Shown here one piece after another: positions 15,040 to 22,455 of a stretch of 34,948 bases of DNA. The stretch is from positions 1 through 34,948 of the forward strand of contig NZ_CALJRX010000256.1 in assembly GCF_937976265.1 (NCBI RefSeq). Reading direction: 5' to 3'. Origin of the DNA: an uncultured Haemophilus sp. GTDB lineage: Bacteria > Pseudomonadota > Gammaproteobacteria > Enterobacterales > Pasteurellaceae. Each line of letters starts with the position of its first letter. The first letter of the stretch is position 1. The position numbers and the translations under genes are program-made. The notes below the pieces were generated by a model that was not told where the DNA came from, did not search any database, and saw only the letters and a program-made list of their open reading frames with translations.

Positions 15040-16782
15040 ATGAATTGTTGGGAAGTTTTAGAAATTGAGCCTACAACAGATGAGCGTGAAATTCGTCGTG
15101 CTTATGCTAAAAAACTAAAAATAACTCGTCCAGATGATGATCCGACTGGTTATCAAGTGCTTAGAGACGCTTTTGATGAAGCGTTACGAATAGCCCCTTA
15201 TCTTGATAAATTGGAGGACGAAGCCGATATTAAGGAAGATTTTTGCGAGATATCTAAATCTGAAAATACGGTTGATTTTTTCGGAAATTTGTCAAAAAAC
15301 GCACCTCTAGAAATTCAACCATATGAACCTGAAGATCCTTATGATGAATCTCAATATGAGTTTGAAATTCAAGATATTAATCACTCTGGTACTAATGAAC
15401 CTAGTTATACTGAATCAGATGCATTACTCAATGAGGTTTATCGTATTATCAATACGGAAGGTGAGCAAGAATTAGAAAAACAATGGAATAGATTTTATCT
15501 TGCATTAAACCAACTTCCAATCGAGCAAACAGAATATATTTCTTGGCAGATGTGGAATTTGCTGCTGGATGTTCGGCTTGAAAATGTATTTGTTTGGAAA
15601 CAATGGTCAGATTATTTTAACTGGCATAGTGATTATAAGTTTGCACAGCATTGCAATCCAGAGTATTTGATTTATATTCAAGATAAGGTTCAATTAGCAA
15701 CGGATCTAATTAAGGATAAAGAAGATTACACGACAGAGCTAAGGCAAATACCAATGCCAATATTAAGAGCTGTGTATCAAAGAATATCTCAAAGAATGAG
15801 TTATATATTGACATTGTTTTATCTTATTCTGATTTCTCCCTTTACAAAGGCGGAAGAGGCCAGGTATCAGTGGGAATATAAACAAATAACAAGTCAAATC
15901 CCTAAATTGCAAGATATTTTCCTTTATGCTGTTATCGGTAGAGCAACATTACTAATAGGAATGTTAATTTTTTATGTGCCTTATATTATGTTTGAAAGTG
16001 CAGGATTTGAATATAACACAAAAATTAAATTACTAAGGTTTTTAATACAGTCATACGCATCTTTTTTTATTATATTAGTTATAGGTGGGGTATTTGCTTC
16101 GCTGATTATTTATGCAAAATCTCTTATCTATAAGCCTTCTCTGCAAGTAACAGAAAAGAGCATGATTATAGAAGGAATAATTTCTCTTATAATTTTAATT
16201 ATCGCTATATTCCTTTTTCCTGATATAGTTAATAATCCAATTTATAATTTTCTTATTGTTGCAATAATTGCTTTGGCTATATCAAAATCTTTAGATGATG
16301 ACTATAACTTTTGGGCTTCACATTTTGTGCCAGGGGCTATTTTTATCGTTATTTTATTAAGCTTTGGTATTATAACTATTCATAGTTTCTATATTGTTAT
16401 CGCTGGTATTGTATTGTGGGTGAATATTAATATTTTAGTCGTTAACTTTAAATTTAGCATTATTAAGCGGTTTATGGATGTAGATTATGGATTGTCTGAT
16501 AAGTTATTTACTTTAACTAATATTCTGAGGTTACCAATTAACTTTGTTGGTTTGATTTTCTATTGGATTTTCTTTTTACCATTTCATTCGGCAAGGTTGT
16601 ATTTTAATGTTCGAACAAGGGTAGTTTTCTTCGATATTACAGTGTTTGCGTTGATTTTAAGCCTCCCATTTTTATCTTTTGTTGGGAACTATTATGCTTT
16701 CCTTTATGCCTTAATGATATATTTCTCAGTCATTATCCAATTTCAAATTAAGAATTGGGTGTTTAGGCGGTTAGGTAGTTAG
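15040..16782 (+). CDS. membrane J-like protein, putative HscC partner (DjlB/DjlC-like)
   Basis: A 580-aa protein whose first 55 residues form a J-like domain: NCWEVLEIEPTTDEREIRRAYAKKLK, then RPDDDPTGYQVLRDAFDEAL. The canonical HPD tripeptide reads RPD (residues 30-32; the codon is CGT). An acidic linker rich in Asp/Glu follows to about residue 130, then a soluble helical part with many Trp (for example QMWNLLLDVRLENVFVWKQW). The C-terminal half has about eight hydrophobic helices. DjlB/DjlC of E. coli are encoded beside hscC and anchor in the membrane, which supports pairing with the upstream Hsp70; the many helices here are more than a simple anchor. ATG directly abuts the hscC stop (TAAATG), so translation is probably coupled. 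The gene is very AT-rich, unlike glmU next door. Confidence 0.85.
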   Translation: MNCWEVLEIEPTTDEREIRRAYAKKLKITRPDDDPTGYQVLRDAFDEALRIAPYLDKLEDEADIKEDFCEISKSENTVDFFGNLSKNAPLEIQPYEPEDPYDESQYEFEIQDINHSGTNEPSYTESDALLNEVYRIINTEGEQELEKQWNRFYLALNQLPIEQTEYISWQMWNLLLDVRLENVFVWKQWSDYFNWHSDYKFAQHCNPEYLIYIQDKVQLATDLIKDKEDYTTELRQIPMPILRAVYQRISQRMSYILTLFYLILISPFTKAEEARYQWEYKQITSQIPKLQDIFLYAVIGRATLLIGMLIFYVPYIMFESAGFEYNTKIKLLRFLIQSYASFFIILVIGGVFASLIIYAKSLIYKPSLQVTEKSMIIEGIISLIILIIAIFLFPDIVNNPIYNFLIVAIIALAISKSLDDDYNFWASHFVPGAIFIVILLSFGIITIHSFYIVIAGIVLWVNINILVVNFKFSIIKRFMDVDYGLSDKLFTLTNILRLPINFVGLIFYWIFFLPFHSARLYFNVRTRVVFFDITVFALILSLPFLSFVGNYYAFLYALMIYFSVIIQFQIKNWVFRRLGS

Positions 16783-16865
16783 GTATTATCTTGTAGTTTA
16801 TTAGGCACATAATAGTAATTTTCATCTATCGATATGTTATATCAAAGATAAGTGCTTATTAGTTT

Positions 16866-16880
16866 ATTCTACGATAGAAT
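16866..16880 (+). repeat. 15-bp near-palindrome, right copy
   Basis: Exact copy of the site at 13153-13167, 30 bp before the glmU ATG. Its TAGAAT half may serve as the glmU -10, although no good -35 lies 16-18 bp upstream. Confidence 0.8.
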
Positions 16881-16909
16881 GAATAAAATTTTAGTAGTAA
16901 GGGGAGTTT

Positions 16910-18280
16910 ATGACAAATAAAGCATTAAGCGTGGTGATTTTAGCGGCCGGTAAAGGCACTCGTATGTATTCTGATTTACCGAAAGTCTTGCATAAAGTGG
17001 CAGGAAAACCGATGGTAAAACATGTGATCGATACGGCAAATCAATTAGGTGCGGAAAACGTGCATTTGATTTACGGTCACGGTGGCGAATTAATGCGAGA
17101 ACGTTTGGCAAATGAAAGCGTAAACTGGGTGTTCCAAGCTGAACAATTGGGTACAGGACACGCTATGCAACAAGCGATGCCTTTTTTCCGTGATGATGAA
17201 AATGTTTTAATGGTGTATGGCGATGGCCCAATGATTACACCGGAAACATTGCAAAAATTAATCGATGCGAAACCTGAAAATGGTATTGCAGTGTTAACGG
17301 TCGTATTAGATAACCCAGCGGGTTATGGTCGAATCGTACGTGAAAATGGCAAAGTTGTAGGGATTGTTGAACAAAAAGATGCAACGCCTGAGCAGCTTAA
17401 AATTCAAGAGATTAATACAGGTGTGTTAGTTTCAGATGGTGCAAGTTTCAAAAAATGGTTAGCGCGTTTAGATAATAATAATGCACAAGGTGAGTTTTAT
17501 ATTACTGATGTAATTAGCTTAGCTCATCAAGATGGTTGTCCGATTGTAGCTGTTCAAGCAACTGATTTTATGGAAGTTGAAGGGGTGAATAACCGCCTAC
17601 AATTAGCCAAAATGGAACGCTATTATCAACGTAAACAAGCAGAAAAACTTTTACTTGCAGGCGTGATGTTGATTGATCCTGAGCGTTTTGATTTACGCGG
17701 CACATTAGAGCACGGTAAAGATGTTGAAATTGATGTGAACGTGATTGTGGAAGGCCATGTGCGTTTAGGTGATCGTGTGAAAATCGGTGCGGGTTGTGTA
17801 TTGAAAAATGTAACCATTGGTGATGATGTTGAGATCAAGCCTTATTCTGTTTTAGAAGATGCCACTATTGGTGAGAAAGCGGCGATTGGTCCATTCTCTC
17901 GTTTACGCCCAGGTGCTGAATTAGCGGCTGAAACCCATGTGGGCAACTTCGTGGAAATTAAAAAATCCACAGTAGGTAAAGGCTCTAAAGTAAACCACCT
18001 CACTTATGTGGGTGATACCGAAATCGGTGAGAACTGTAACATTGGTGCAGGTGTCATTACTTGTAACTATGACGGTGCGAATAAATTTAAAACAATCATT
18101 GGTAACAATGTATTTGTTGGATCGGATACGCAGTTAGTCGCGCCAGTTACCGTCGCAGATGGAGCAACCATTGGGGCTGGTTCAACGATCACTCAAAATA
18201 TTGAGAAAGATGAGCTGGTGATTACTCGTGTGCCACAACGTCATATTCAAGGTTGGCAAAGACCGGTGAAGAAAAAGTAA
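16910..18280 (+). CDS. glmU: bifunctional GlcN-1-P acetyltransferase / GlcNAc-1-P uridylyltransferase
   Basis: GlmU, 456 aa, full length; makes UDP-GlcNAc for peptidoglycan and lipooligosaccharide. The N-terminal pyrophosphorylase domain opens with LAAGKGTRMYSDLPKVLHKVAGKPM, written here only in part as the signature AAGKGTRM at 12-19. It continues with QLGTGHAMQQA and YGDGPMI. The C-terminal half is a left-handed beta helix of hexapeptide repeats (for example VTIGDDVEIKPYS and AAIGPFSRLRPGAEL), with the acetyltransfer segment HLTYVGDTEIGENCNIGAG. Shine-Dalgarno AAGGGGAG is 4-5 bases before ATG. It has its own hairpin terminator at 18291-18315. Base composition is more GC-rich than the preceding chaperone cassette. 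Confidence 0.99.
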   Translation: MTNKALSVVILAAGKGTRMYSDLPKVLHKVAGKPMVKHVIDTANQLGAENVHLIYGHGGELMRERLANESVNWVFQAEQLGTGHAMQQAMPFFRDDENVLMVYGDGPMITPETLQKLIDAKPENGIAVLTVVLDNPAGYGRIVRENGKVVGIVEQKDATPEQLKIQEINTGVLVSDGASFKKWLARLDNNNAQGEFYITDVISLAHQDGCPIVAVQATDFMEVEGVNNRLQLAKMERYYQRKQAEKLLLAGVMLIDPERFDLRGTLEHGKDVEIDVNVIVEGHVRLGDRVKIGAGCVLKNVTIGDDVEIKPYSVLEDATIGEKAAIGPFSRLRPGAELAAETHVGNFVEIKKSTVGKGSKVNHLTYVGDTEIGENCNIGAGVITCNYDGANKFKTIIGNNVFVGSDTQLVAPVTVADGATIGAGSTITQNIEKDELVITRVPQRHIQGWQRPVKKK

Positions 18281-18290
18281 TTAACATTGC

Positions 18291-18315
18291 AAGGCGAACC
18301 AATGTGTTCGCCTTT
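18291..18315 (+). terminator. glmU terminator
   Basis: AAGGCGAAC (18291-18299) pairs with GTTCGCCTT (18306-18314) around a 6-base loop, followed by T residues. Confidence 0.8.
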
Positions 18316-18397
18316 TATAATTTGATGCCTTTTACTTTATAAAGGCTATTCGAGTTGCTACAATCAACATTTCTTTGATAACGATAGATAATTTCCT

Positions 18398-18889
18398 ATG
18401 ACAAAAAATAAAACAGGACTTTCATTCCTTTGGATAAGTGCGGTCGCTTTTATCCTCGATTTATTAACCAAATATATTATAGTGCAACGCTTTGATCTCT
18501 ATGAAAGCGTAAATATATTGCCCATTTTTAATTTAACCTATGTGCGTAACTATGGTGCAGCGTTTAGCTTCCTTGCTGAACATGATGGCTGGCAGAAATA
18601 TTTCTTTATCGTGCTCGCAATTGGAATTTCTTTAATGCTGGCTTACTTTATGAAAAAGAATTCAGCAGAACAAAAATTACAAAACTCAGCTTATGCACTG
18701 ATTATTGGTGGTGCGTTAGCCAATATGGTGGATCGTGCGTATAACGGTTTTGTGGTGGATTTCTTAGATTTTTATTGGGATATTTATCATTATCCGGTAT
18801 TCAATGTGGCAGATATTGCGATTTGTATTGGTGCGGGTTTATTAGCCTTAGATGCCTTTAAAGGTGATAAAAAGAGCGGTCAAAAATGA
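18398..18889 (+). CDS. lspA: lipoprotein signal peptidase (signal peptidase II)
   Basis: LspA, 163 aa, an inner-membrane aspartyl protease with four helices that removes signal peptides from prolipoproteins at the lipidated Cys. The family blocks are visible: DLLTKYIIV near 21, the RNYGAAFSFL block at 50-59, ANMVDRAYNGFVVDFLDF at 108-125 with D112 and D121, and PVFNVADIAI with D139. Its substrates would include the lipoproteins encoded in this window (YgiB-like, protein E, OapB). The stop overlaps the ispH start by four bases (ATGA), so the two form an operon. A USS core lies at 18436-18444. No strong Shine-Dalgarno precedes the ATG. Confidence 0.97.
   Translation: MTKNKTGLSFLWISAVAFILDLLTKYIIVQRFDLYESVNILPIFNLTYVRNYGAAFSFLAEHDGWQKYFFIVLAIGISLMLAYFMKKNSAEQKLQNSAYALIIGGALANMVDRAYNGFVVDFLDFYWDIYHYPVFNVADIAICIGAGLLALDAFKGDKKSGQK
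18436..18444 (+). repeat. uptake signal core inside lspA
   Basis: AAGTGCGGT within the first transmembrane segment of LspA; read in frame it encodes part of SAVAF. Confidence 0.8.
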
Positions 18890-19830
18890 AGATAATTTTA
18901 GCTAACCCTCGCGGATTTTGCGCGGGTGTCGATCGAGCCATTAGCATTGTTGAATTAGCGCTTGAAATTCATGGTGCACCAATTTATGTGCGTCATGAAG
19001 TGGTGCATAATCGTTTTGTGGTGAATGGCTTGCGTGAGCGTGGGGCAATTTTCGTAGAAGAATTAAGTGAAGTGCCAGATGGCGCCATTGTGATTTTCTC
19101 CGCCCATGGCGTGTCACAAGCCGTTCGTCAGGAAGCAAAAGATCGTCAGTTAAAAGTATTTGATGCAACTTGTCCGTTGGTAACCAAAGTACATATGCAA
19201 GTGGCACGTGCAAGCCGTAAAGGGACGAAAGCGATTTTGATCGGACACAAAGGCCATCCCGAAGTGGAAGGCACAATGGGGCAGTATAATAATGCCGAAG
19301 GTGGTATTTTCTTAATTGAAAGCGTGGAAGATATTGCTCGTTTGCCGGTTCAAGAAAATGATGATTTAACCTTTATGACGCAAACCACACTTTCTCTTGA
19401 TGATACGGCGGAAACTATCAGTGCATTGAAAGACAAATATCCTGCGATTCAAGGTCCGCACAAAAACGATATTTGCTATGCTACAACCAATCGCCAAGAA
19501 GCAGTGCGTGAATTAGCGAAACAGTGTGATTTAGTGGTCGTTGTAGGTTCTAAAAACTCATCAAATTCTAACCGTTTAGCTGAGTTGGCATCGCGTATGG
19601 GCGTGAAATCAAAATTGATTGATGATCCAAATGATGTGGCGGCAGATTGGTTTGAAGGCGTTGAAACAATTGGCGTAACAGCGGGGGCTTCAGCACCTGA
19701 AGAGCTGGTGCAATCTGTGATTGCTCGATTAAAAGAATTTGGTGCCGATACTATTGAAGAACTTCAAGGCTTAGAAGAAAATATGTTCTTTGAAGTGCCA
19801 AAAGAGTTAAGAATTAAAGAAGTAAATTAA
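18886..19830 (+). CDS. ispH: 4-hydroxy-3-methylbut-2-enyl diphosphate reductase
   Basis: IspH (LytB), 314 aa, the last enzyme of the MEP isoprenoid pathway, a [4Fe-4S] enzyme that reduces HMBPP to IPP and DMAPP. The three cluster cysteines are C12 (RGFCAGVDRA), C96 (FDATCPLVTKV) and C197 (NDICYATTNRQ). H41 (EVVHNRFV), H74 (FSAHGV) and H124 (GHPEVEGTMGQ) sit in the substrate-binding blocks. It overlaps lspA by four bases, the same lspA-ispH pair as in H. influenzae and E. coli. It ends in a hairpin terminator at 19836-19862 before rdgB. Confidence 0.99.
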   Translation: MKIILANPRGFCAGVDRAISIVELALEIHGAPIYVRHEVVHNRFVVNGLRERGAIFVEELSEVPDGAIVIFSAHGVSQAVRQEAKDRQLKVFDATCPLVTKVHMQVARASRKGTKAILIGHKGHPEVEGTMGQYNNAEGGIFLIESVEDIARLPVQENDDLTFMTQTTLSLDDTAETISALKDKYPAIQGPHKNDICYATTNRQEAVRELAKQCDLVVVVGSKNSSNSNRLAELASRMGVKSKLIDDPNDVAADWFEGVETIGVTAGASAPEELVQSVIARLKEFGADTIEELQGLEENMFFEVPKELRIKEVN

Positions 19831-19835
19831 ATTAA

Positions 19836-19862
19836 AAAAGGCGTGCCATAGGTTCGCCTTTT
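19836..19862 (+). terminator. ispH terminator
   Basis: AAAAGGCG (19836-19843) pairs with CGCCTTTT (19855-19862), extended inward by CC/GG pairs. Confidence 0.75.
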
Positions 19863-19880
19863 GTTTAAAGGGGAAATGAG

Positions 19881-20480
19881 ATGAAACAAAAAATTGTGCT
19901 TGCCACCGGTAATAAAGGCAAAGTAAAAGAAATGGCGGATGTATTAGCCGATTTCGGTTTTGAAGTCATTGCCCAAACGGATTTAGGCATCGAAAGTCCA
20001 GAGGAAACAGGCTTAACGTTTGTCGAAAATGCGATCCTGAAAGCACGCTATGCGGCTGAAAAATCAGGTTTACCGGCCATTGCCGATGATTCCGGTCTCG
20101 TAGTGGGTGCGTTAAATGGTGCGCCAGGATTGTATTCTGCACGTTATGCTGGAGTAGATGGAGAGGAAGCTGATGCGAAAAATCGTGAAAAATTACTGGC
20201 AGAATTAGCCGATGTACCAACTGAACGTCGCCAAGCAAAATTTGTGAGTACGATTGTGTTATTACAACACCCAAGTGATCCTTCTCCGATCATTGCTCAA
20301 GGTGAATGTGATGGGCAAATTATTTATGAAGAAAAAGGTGAAAATGGCTTTGGTTATGATTCGCTCTTTTTTAGCCCAGAAAAAGGCTGTACTTTTGCCG
20401 AATTAGAAACCGTAGAGAAAAAGAAAATCTCTCATCGTGCGAAGGCATTGGCCGTTTTAAAATCAAAATTAAGCGTCTAA
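19881..20480 (+). CDS. rdgB: dITP/XTP pyrophosphatase, RdgB/HAM1 family
   Basis: RdgB, 199 aa, hydrolyses non-canonical purine nucleoside triphosphates (dITP, XTP) to monophosphates and so keeps them out of DNA. Key blocks are ATGNKGKVKEM at 8-18, the ETGLTFVENAILKARYAA stretch, the catalytic-region AIADDSGLVV with paired Asp near 68-69, and GENGFGYDSLFF followed by SHRAKAL near the C-terminus. AAGGGG lies 8-9 bases upstream of ATG. A USS begins at its last codon (20479-20488) and separates it from the YbjQ-family gene. Confidence 0.97.
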   Translation: MKQKIVLATGNKGKVKEMADVLADFGFEVIAQTDLGIESPEETGLTFVENAILKARYAAEKSGLPAIADDSGLVVGALNGAPGLYSARYAGVDGEEADAKNREKLLAELADVPTERRQAKFVSTIVLLQHPSDPSPIIAQGECDGQIIYEEKGENGFGYDSLFFSPEKGCTFAELETVEKKKISHRAKALAVLKSKLSV

Positions 20481-20488
20481 AGTGCGGT
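20479..20488 (+). repeat. uptake signal at rdgB stop codon
   Basis: AAAGTGCGGT followed by TAATTTTTAA; it overlaps the rdgB TAA and has an AT-rich tail typical of the extended signal. Confidence 0.85.
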
Positions 20489-20518
20489 TAATTTTTAATG
20501 AGAATTTAAGGATACAAA

Positions 20519-20836
20519 ATGATTGTGACAACAACCCCTAATGTTGAAGGGAAACAAATCGTAGAATATAAACAAGTCGTCTTTGGTGAAGTGATTGCGG
20601 GTGCCAATTTCATGCGTGATTTTTTTGCGGGTATCACAGATGTGATTGGAGGGCGTTCTAGTGTTTATGAACATCGTATTAGTCGTGCGCGTCAAGATGC
20701 GTTGAAAGAACTAGAAAAAAAAGCATATGCCTTGGGTGCTAATGCTATTGTTGGCGTGGAAGTTAACTACACAACGGTAGGCACGAAAAGCATGTTTATG
20801 GTGATTGCAAGTGGCACGGCAGTGGTGGTGCGCTAA
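20519..20836 (+). CDS. YbjQ family (UPF0145) protein
   Basis: A 105-aa soluble protein of the YbjQ/UPF0145 family. Support comes from the N-terminal MIVTTTPNVEGKQI, the central GANFMRDFFAGITDVIGGRS and the segment ALGANAIVGVEVNYTTVG, all diagnostic for the family. The family forms small oligomeric beta-alpha proteins, sometimes described as putative heavy-metal-binding; no cysteine is present here. AAGGA precedes the ATG. It sits between rdgB and comE1 and is followed by the CRP-S palindrome of comE1. Role unknown. Confidence 0.9.
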   Translation: MIVTTTPNVEGKQIVEYKQVVFGEVIAGANFMRDFFAGITDVIGGRSSVYEHRISRARQDALKELEKKAYALGANAIVGVEVNYTTVGTKSMFMVIASGTAVVVR

Positions 20837-20865
20837 GGTTGTTTTTTCATTTGCTTAAATGTGAT

Positions 20866-20887
20866 TTTTGCGATCGGGATCGCAAAA
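20866..20887 (+). promoter_or_regulatory. CRP-S (Sxy-dependent) competence site upstream of comE1
   Basis: TTTTGCGATC (20866-20875), GG, GATCGCAAAA (20878-20887): a perfect 22-nt palindrome. The core TGCGA-N6-TCGCA has C where canonical CRP sites have T (TGTGA), the mark of CRP-S sites that need Sxy as well as cAMP-CRP in H. influenzae. Its centre is about 104 bp before the comE1 start. A USS (20885-20894) overlaps its right end. Confidence 0.85.
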
Positions 20888-20894
20888 GTGCGGT
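20885..20894 (+). repeat. uptake signal overlapping the CRP-S site
   Basis: AAAGTGCGGT begins inside the last three bases of the CRP-S palindrome. Confidence 0.8.
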
Positions 20895-20980
20895 CAATTT
20901 CTTGCGTGTTTTTGGTGTTTCTTAAAAATGTCACTGTTGATATGAATCAACGGTACTTTTTGTTAATAAAGGGCATTTTT

Positions 20981-21331
20981 ATGAAATTGATGAAACATTT
21001 ATTTAGTTCATTATTTGTTGCGACCACAATGTTGAGCTCGCAAGTGTTTGCAGAAGAAAAGGTGGCTGAACAGGCTCAACCTCAAGTGCAAGTTCAGCAA
21101 CAAACCGCATCACAAACTACACAACAAGCAGTGAGTGATAAATTAAATATCAATACCGCCAGTGCATCAGAAATTCAAAAAGCGCTAATTGGTATTGGTG
21201 CGAAAAAGGCGGAAGCTATTGTGCAGTATCGTGAAAAGCACGGTAATTTCACTATGGCAGAACAATTGCTTGAAGTACAAGGCATTGGTAAAGCAACGTT
21301 AGAGAAAAACCGCGATCGTATCGCATTTTAA
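20981..21331 (+). CDS. comE1: ComEA/ComE1-like periplasmic DNA-binding competence protein
   Basis: A 116-aa exported protein. I start it at ATG 20981 (MKLMKHLFSSLFV), 5 bases after TAAAGGGC. The longer frame from 20861 would put the CRP-S site and USS inside the gene. A Sec signal peptide ends at VFA-EE near residue 24. A Gln/Thr-rich linker follows, then two helix-hairpin-helix motifs: LNINTASASEIQKAL with GIGAKKAEAI, and LLEVQGIGKATLEKN. ComEA-type proteins bind incoming double-stranded DNA in the periplasm during transformation; H. influenzae ComE1 (after lspA-ispH) belongs to the Sxy/CRP-S regulon. The palindrome upstream supports the same control. A hairpin terminator follows. Confidence 0.93.
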   Translation: MKLMKHLFSSLFVATTMLSSQVFAEEKVAEQAQPQVQVQQQTASQTTQQAVSDKLNINTASASEIQKALIGIGAKKAEAIVQYREKHGNFTMAEQLLEVQGIGKATLEKNRDRIAF

Positions 21332-21350
21332 TCTGCGTTATTTATATATC

Positions 21351-21381
21351 AAAAGCGGGATAGTGATATCTCGCTTTTTTT
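21351..21381 (+). terminator. comE1 terminator
   Basis: AAAAGCGGGATA (21351-21362) pairs with TATCTCGCTTTT (21367-21378), one G-U pair, 4-base loop, followed by T residues. Confidence 0.85.
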
Positions 21382-21408
21382 GTATTCGAAGATAAAATTT
21401 ACCAAAAC

Positions 21409-21422
21409 TTGCAAAATATCAA
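21409..21422 (+). promoter_or_regulatory. possible FNR site before focA
   Basis: TTGCAAAATATCAA: the right half matches the FNR consensus TTGAT-N4-ATCAA exactly, the left half has two mismatches. An anaerobic activator here would be expected for focA-pflB. Weak on sequence alone. Confidence 0.4.
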
Positions 21423-21449
21423 ATTTTTTTGAAATAAGTAGGGGATTTC

Positions 21450-21477
21450 TTGCAATGGTTTTATAAGAGAGTAGAAT
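21450..21477 (+). promoter_or_regulatory. predicted focA promoter
   Basis: TTGCAA (21450-21455), 16-bp spacer, TAGAAT (21472-21477). Start of transcription would be near 21484, about 60 bases before the ATG. Confidence 0.45.
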
Positions 21478-21545
21478 ACCAAATGGGTATAGGAATACCT
21501 ATGTTGTAGTATAAGAAATAATAAACCAACTATTTGGAGTTAGAT

Positions 21546-22400
21546 ATGGCATCAGAAAATTTAAATCAATCTTCTGTTGCTCTCACACCAGTTGAAGCAA
21601 CGGATTATGCTGAAAGCGTCGCTGCGTATAAAGCGCAAAAACGCCCATTTTTATCATTTCTGTCTGGTATTAGTGCTGGGGCTTGTATTGCTTTAGCCTT
21701 TGTATTCTATACGACGACACAAACAGCAAGTGCAGGAGCGCCTTGGGGATTAACCAAGTTAGTCGGTGGGTTAGTTTTCTCTTTAGGCGTAATTATGGTG
21801 GTAATTTTAGGATCTGAATTATTCACCTCGTCTACTTTAACCTTAGTTGCCCGCGTAGGCGGTAAGATAACCACAACGCAAATGATCCGAAATTGGATTG
21901 TGGTATATTTGGGCAACTTTGTGGGCGGTTTATTTATTGCTGCAGTGATTTGGTTTGGGGGACAAACCATGGCAGCAAATGGTCAATGGGGTTTAACCAT
22001 TTTGGCAACCGCGCAACATAAGATTCATCATACTTGGTTTGAAGCATTTAACCTTGGTATTTTATGTAACATTATGGTGTGTGTAGCGGTATGGATGTCT
22101 TATTCCGGTAAAACTGTTACAGACAAAGCATTTATTATGATTATGCCAATTGGCTTATTTGTGGCATCAGGATTTGAACACTGTGTGGCAAATATGTTTA
22201 TGATTCCGCTTGGCATTATTACAGCACATTTTAGTACACCAGAATTTTGGCAACAAATTGGTGTGGATCCAATGAAATATGCAGACTTAGATCTTTATCA
22301 TTTCATTGTGAAGAATTTAATTCCCGTAACGTTGGGCAACATTGTGGGCGGCGCAGTTTGTATTGGCTTATTCCAACGTTATTTAACCAAAGCTCACTAA
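21546..22400 (+). CDS. focA: formate channel FocA
   Basis: FocA, 284 aa from ATG 21546 (MASENLNQ), chosen because TTGGAGTT sits 6-7 bases upstream; that sequence itself contains an in-frame TTG at 21534 that I reject as the start. E. coli FocA is 285 aa. It is a pentameric inner-membrane formate channel of the FNT family. Visible are about six hydrophobic helices, the LSGISAGACIALAFVFY helix, the GSELFTSS segment of the first half-helix and the HCVANMF segment containing the pore His of the family. It exports or re-imports formate made by PflB, encoded next. An FNR-like site and promoter lie upstream. Confidence 0.97.
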   Translation: MASENLNQSSVALTPVEATDYAESVAAYKAQKRPFLSFLSGISAGACIALAFVFYTTTQTASAGAPWGLTKLVGGLVFSLGVIMVVILGSELFTSSTLTLVARVGGKITTTQMIRNWIVVYLGNFVGGLFIAAVIWFGGQTMAANGQWGLTILATAQHKIHHTWFEAFNLGILCNIMVCVAVWMSYSGKTVTDKAFIMIMPIGLFVASGFEHCVANMFMIPLGIITAHFSTPEFWQQIGVDPMKYADLDLYHFIVKNLIPVTLGNIVGGAVCIGLFQRYLTKAH

Positions 22401-22455
22401 TGTACTAACGAATTAAATAAGACTTATTTTTTATCAATTAAAAAAGGAAATGACT

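Noticed and set aside
20861..20980. N-terminal extension of comE1
   Set aside because: It would cover the CRP-S palindrome and a USS, and it hides the signal peptide that starts at 20981.
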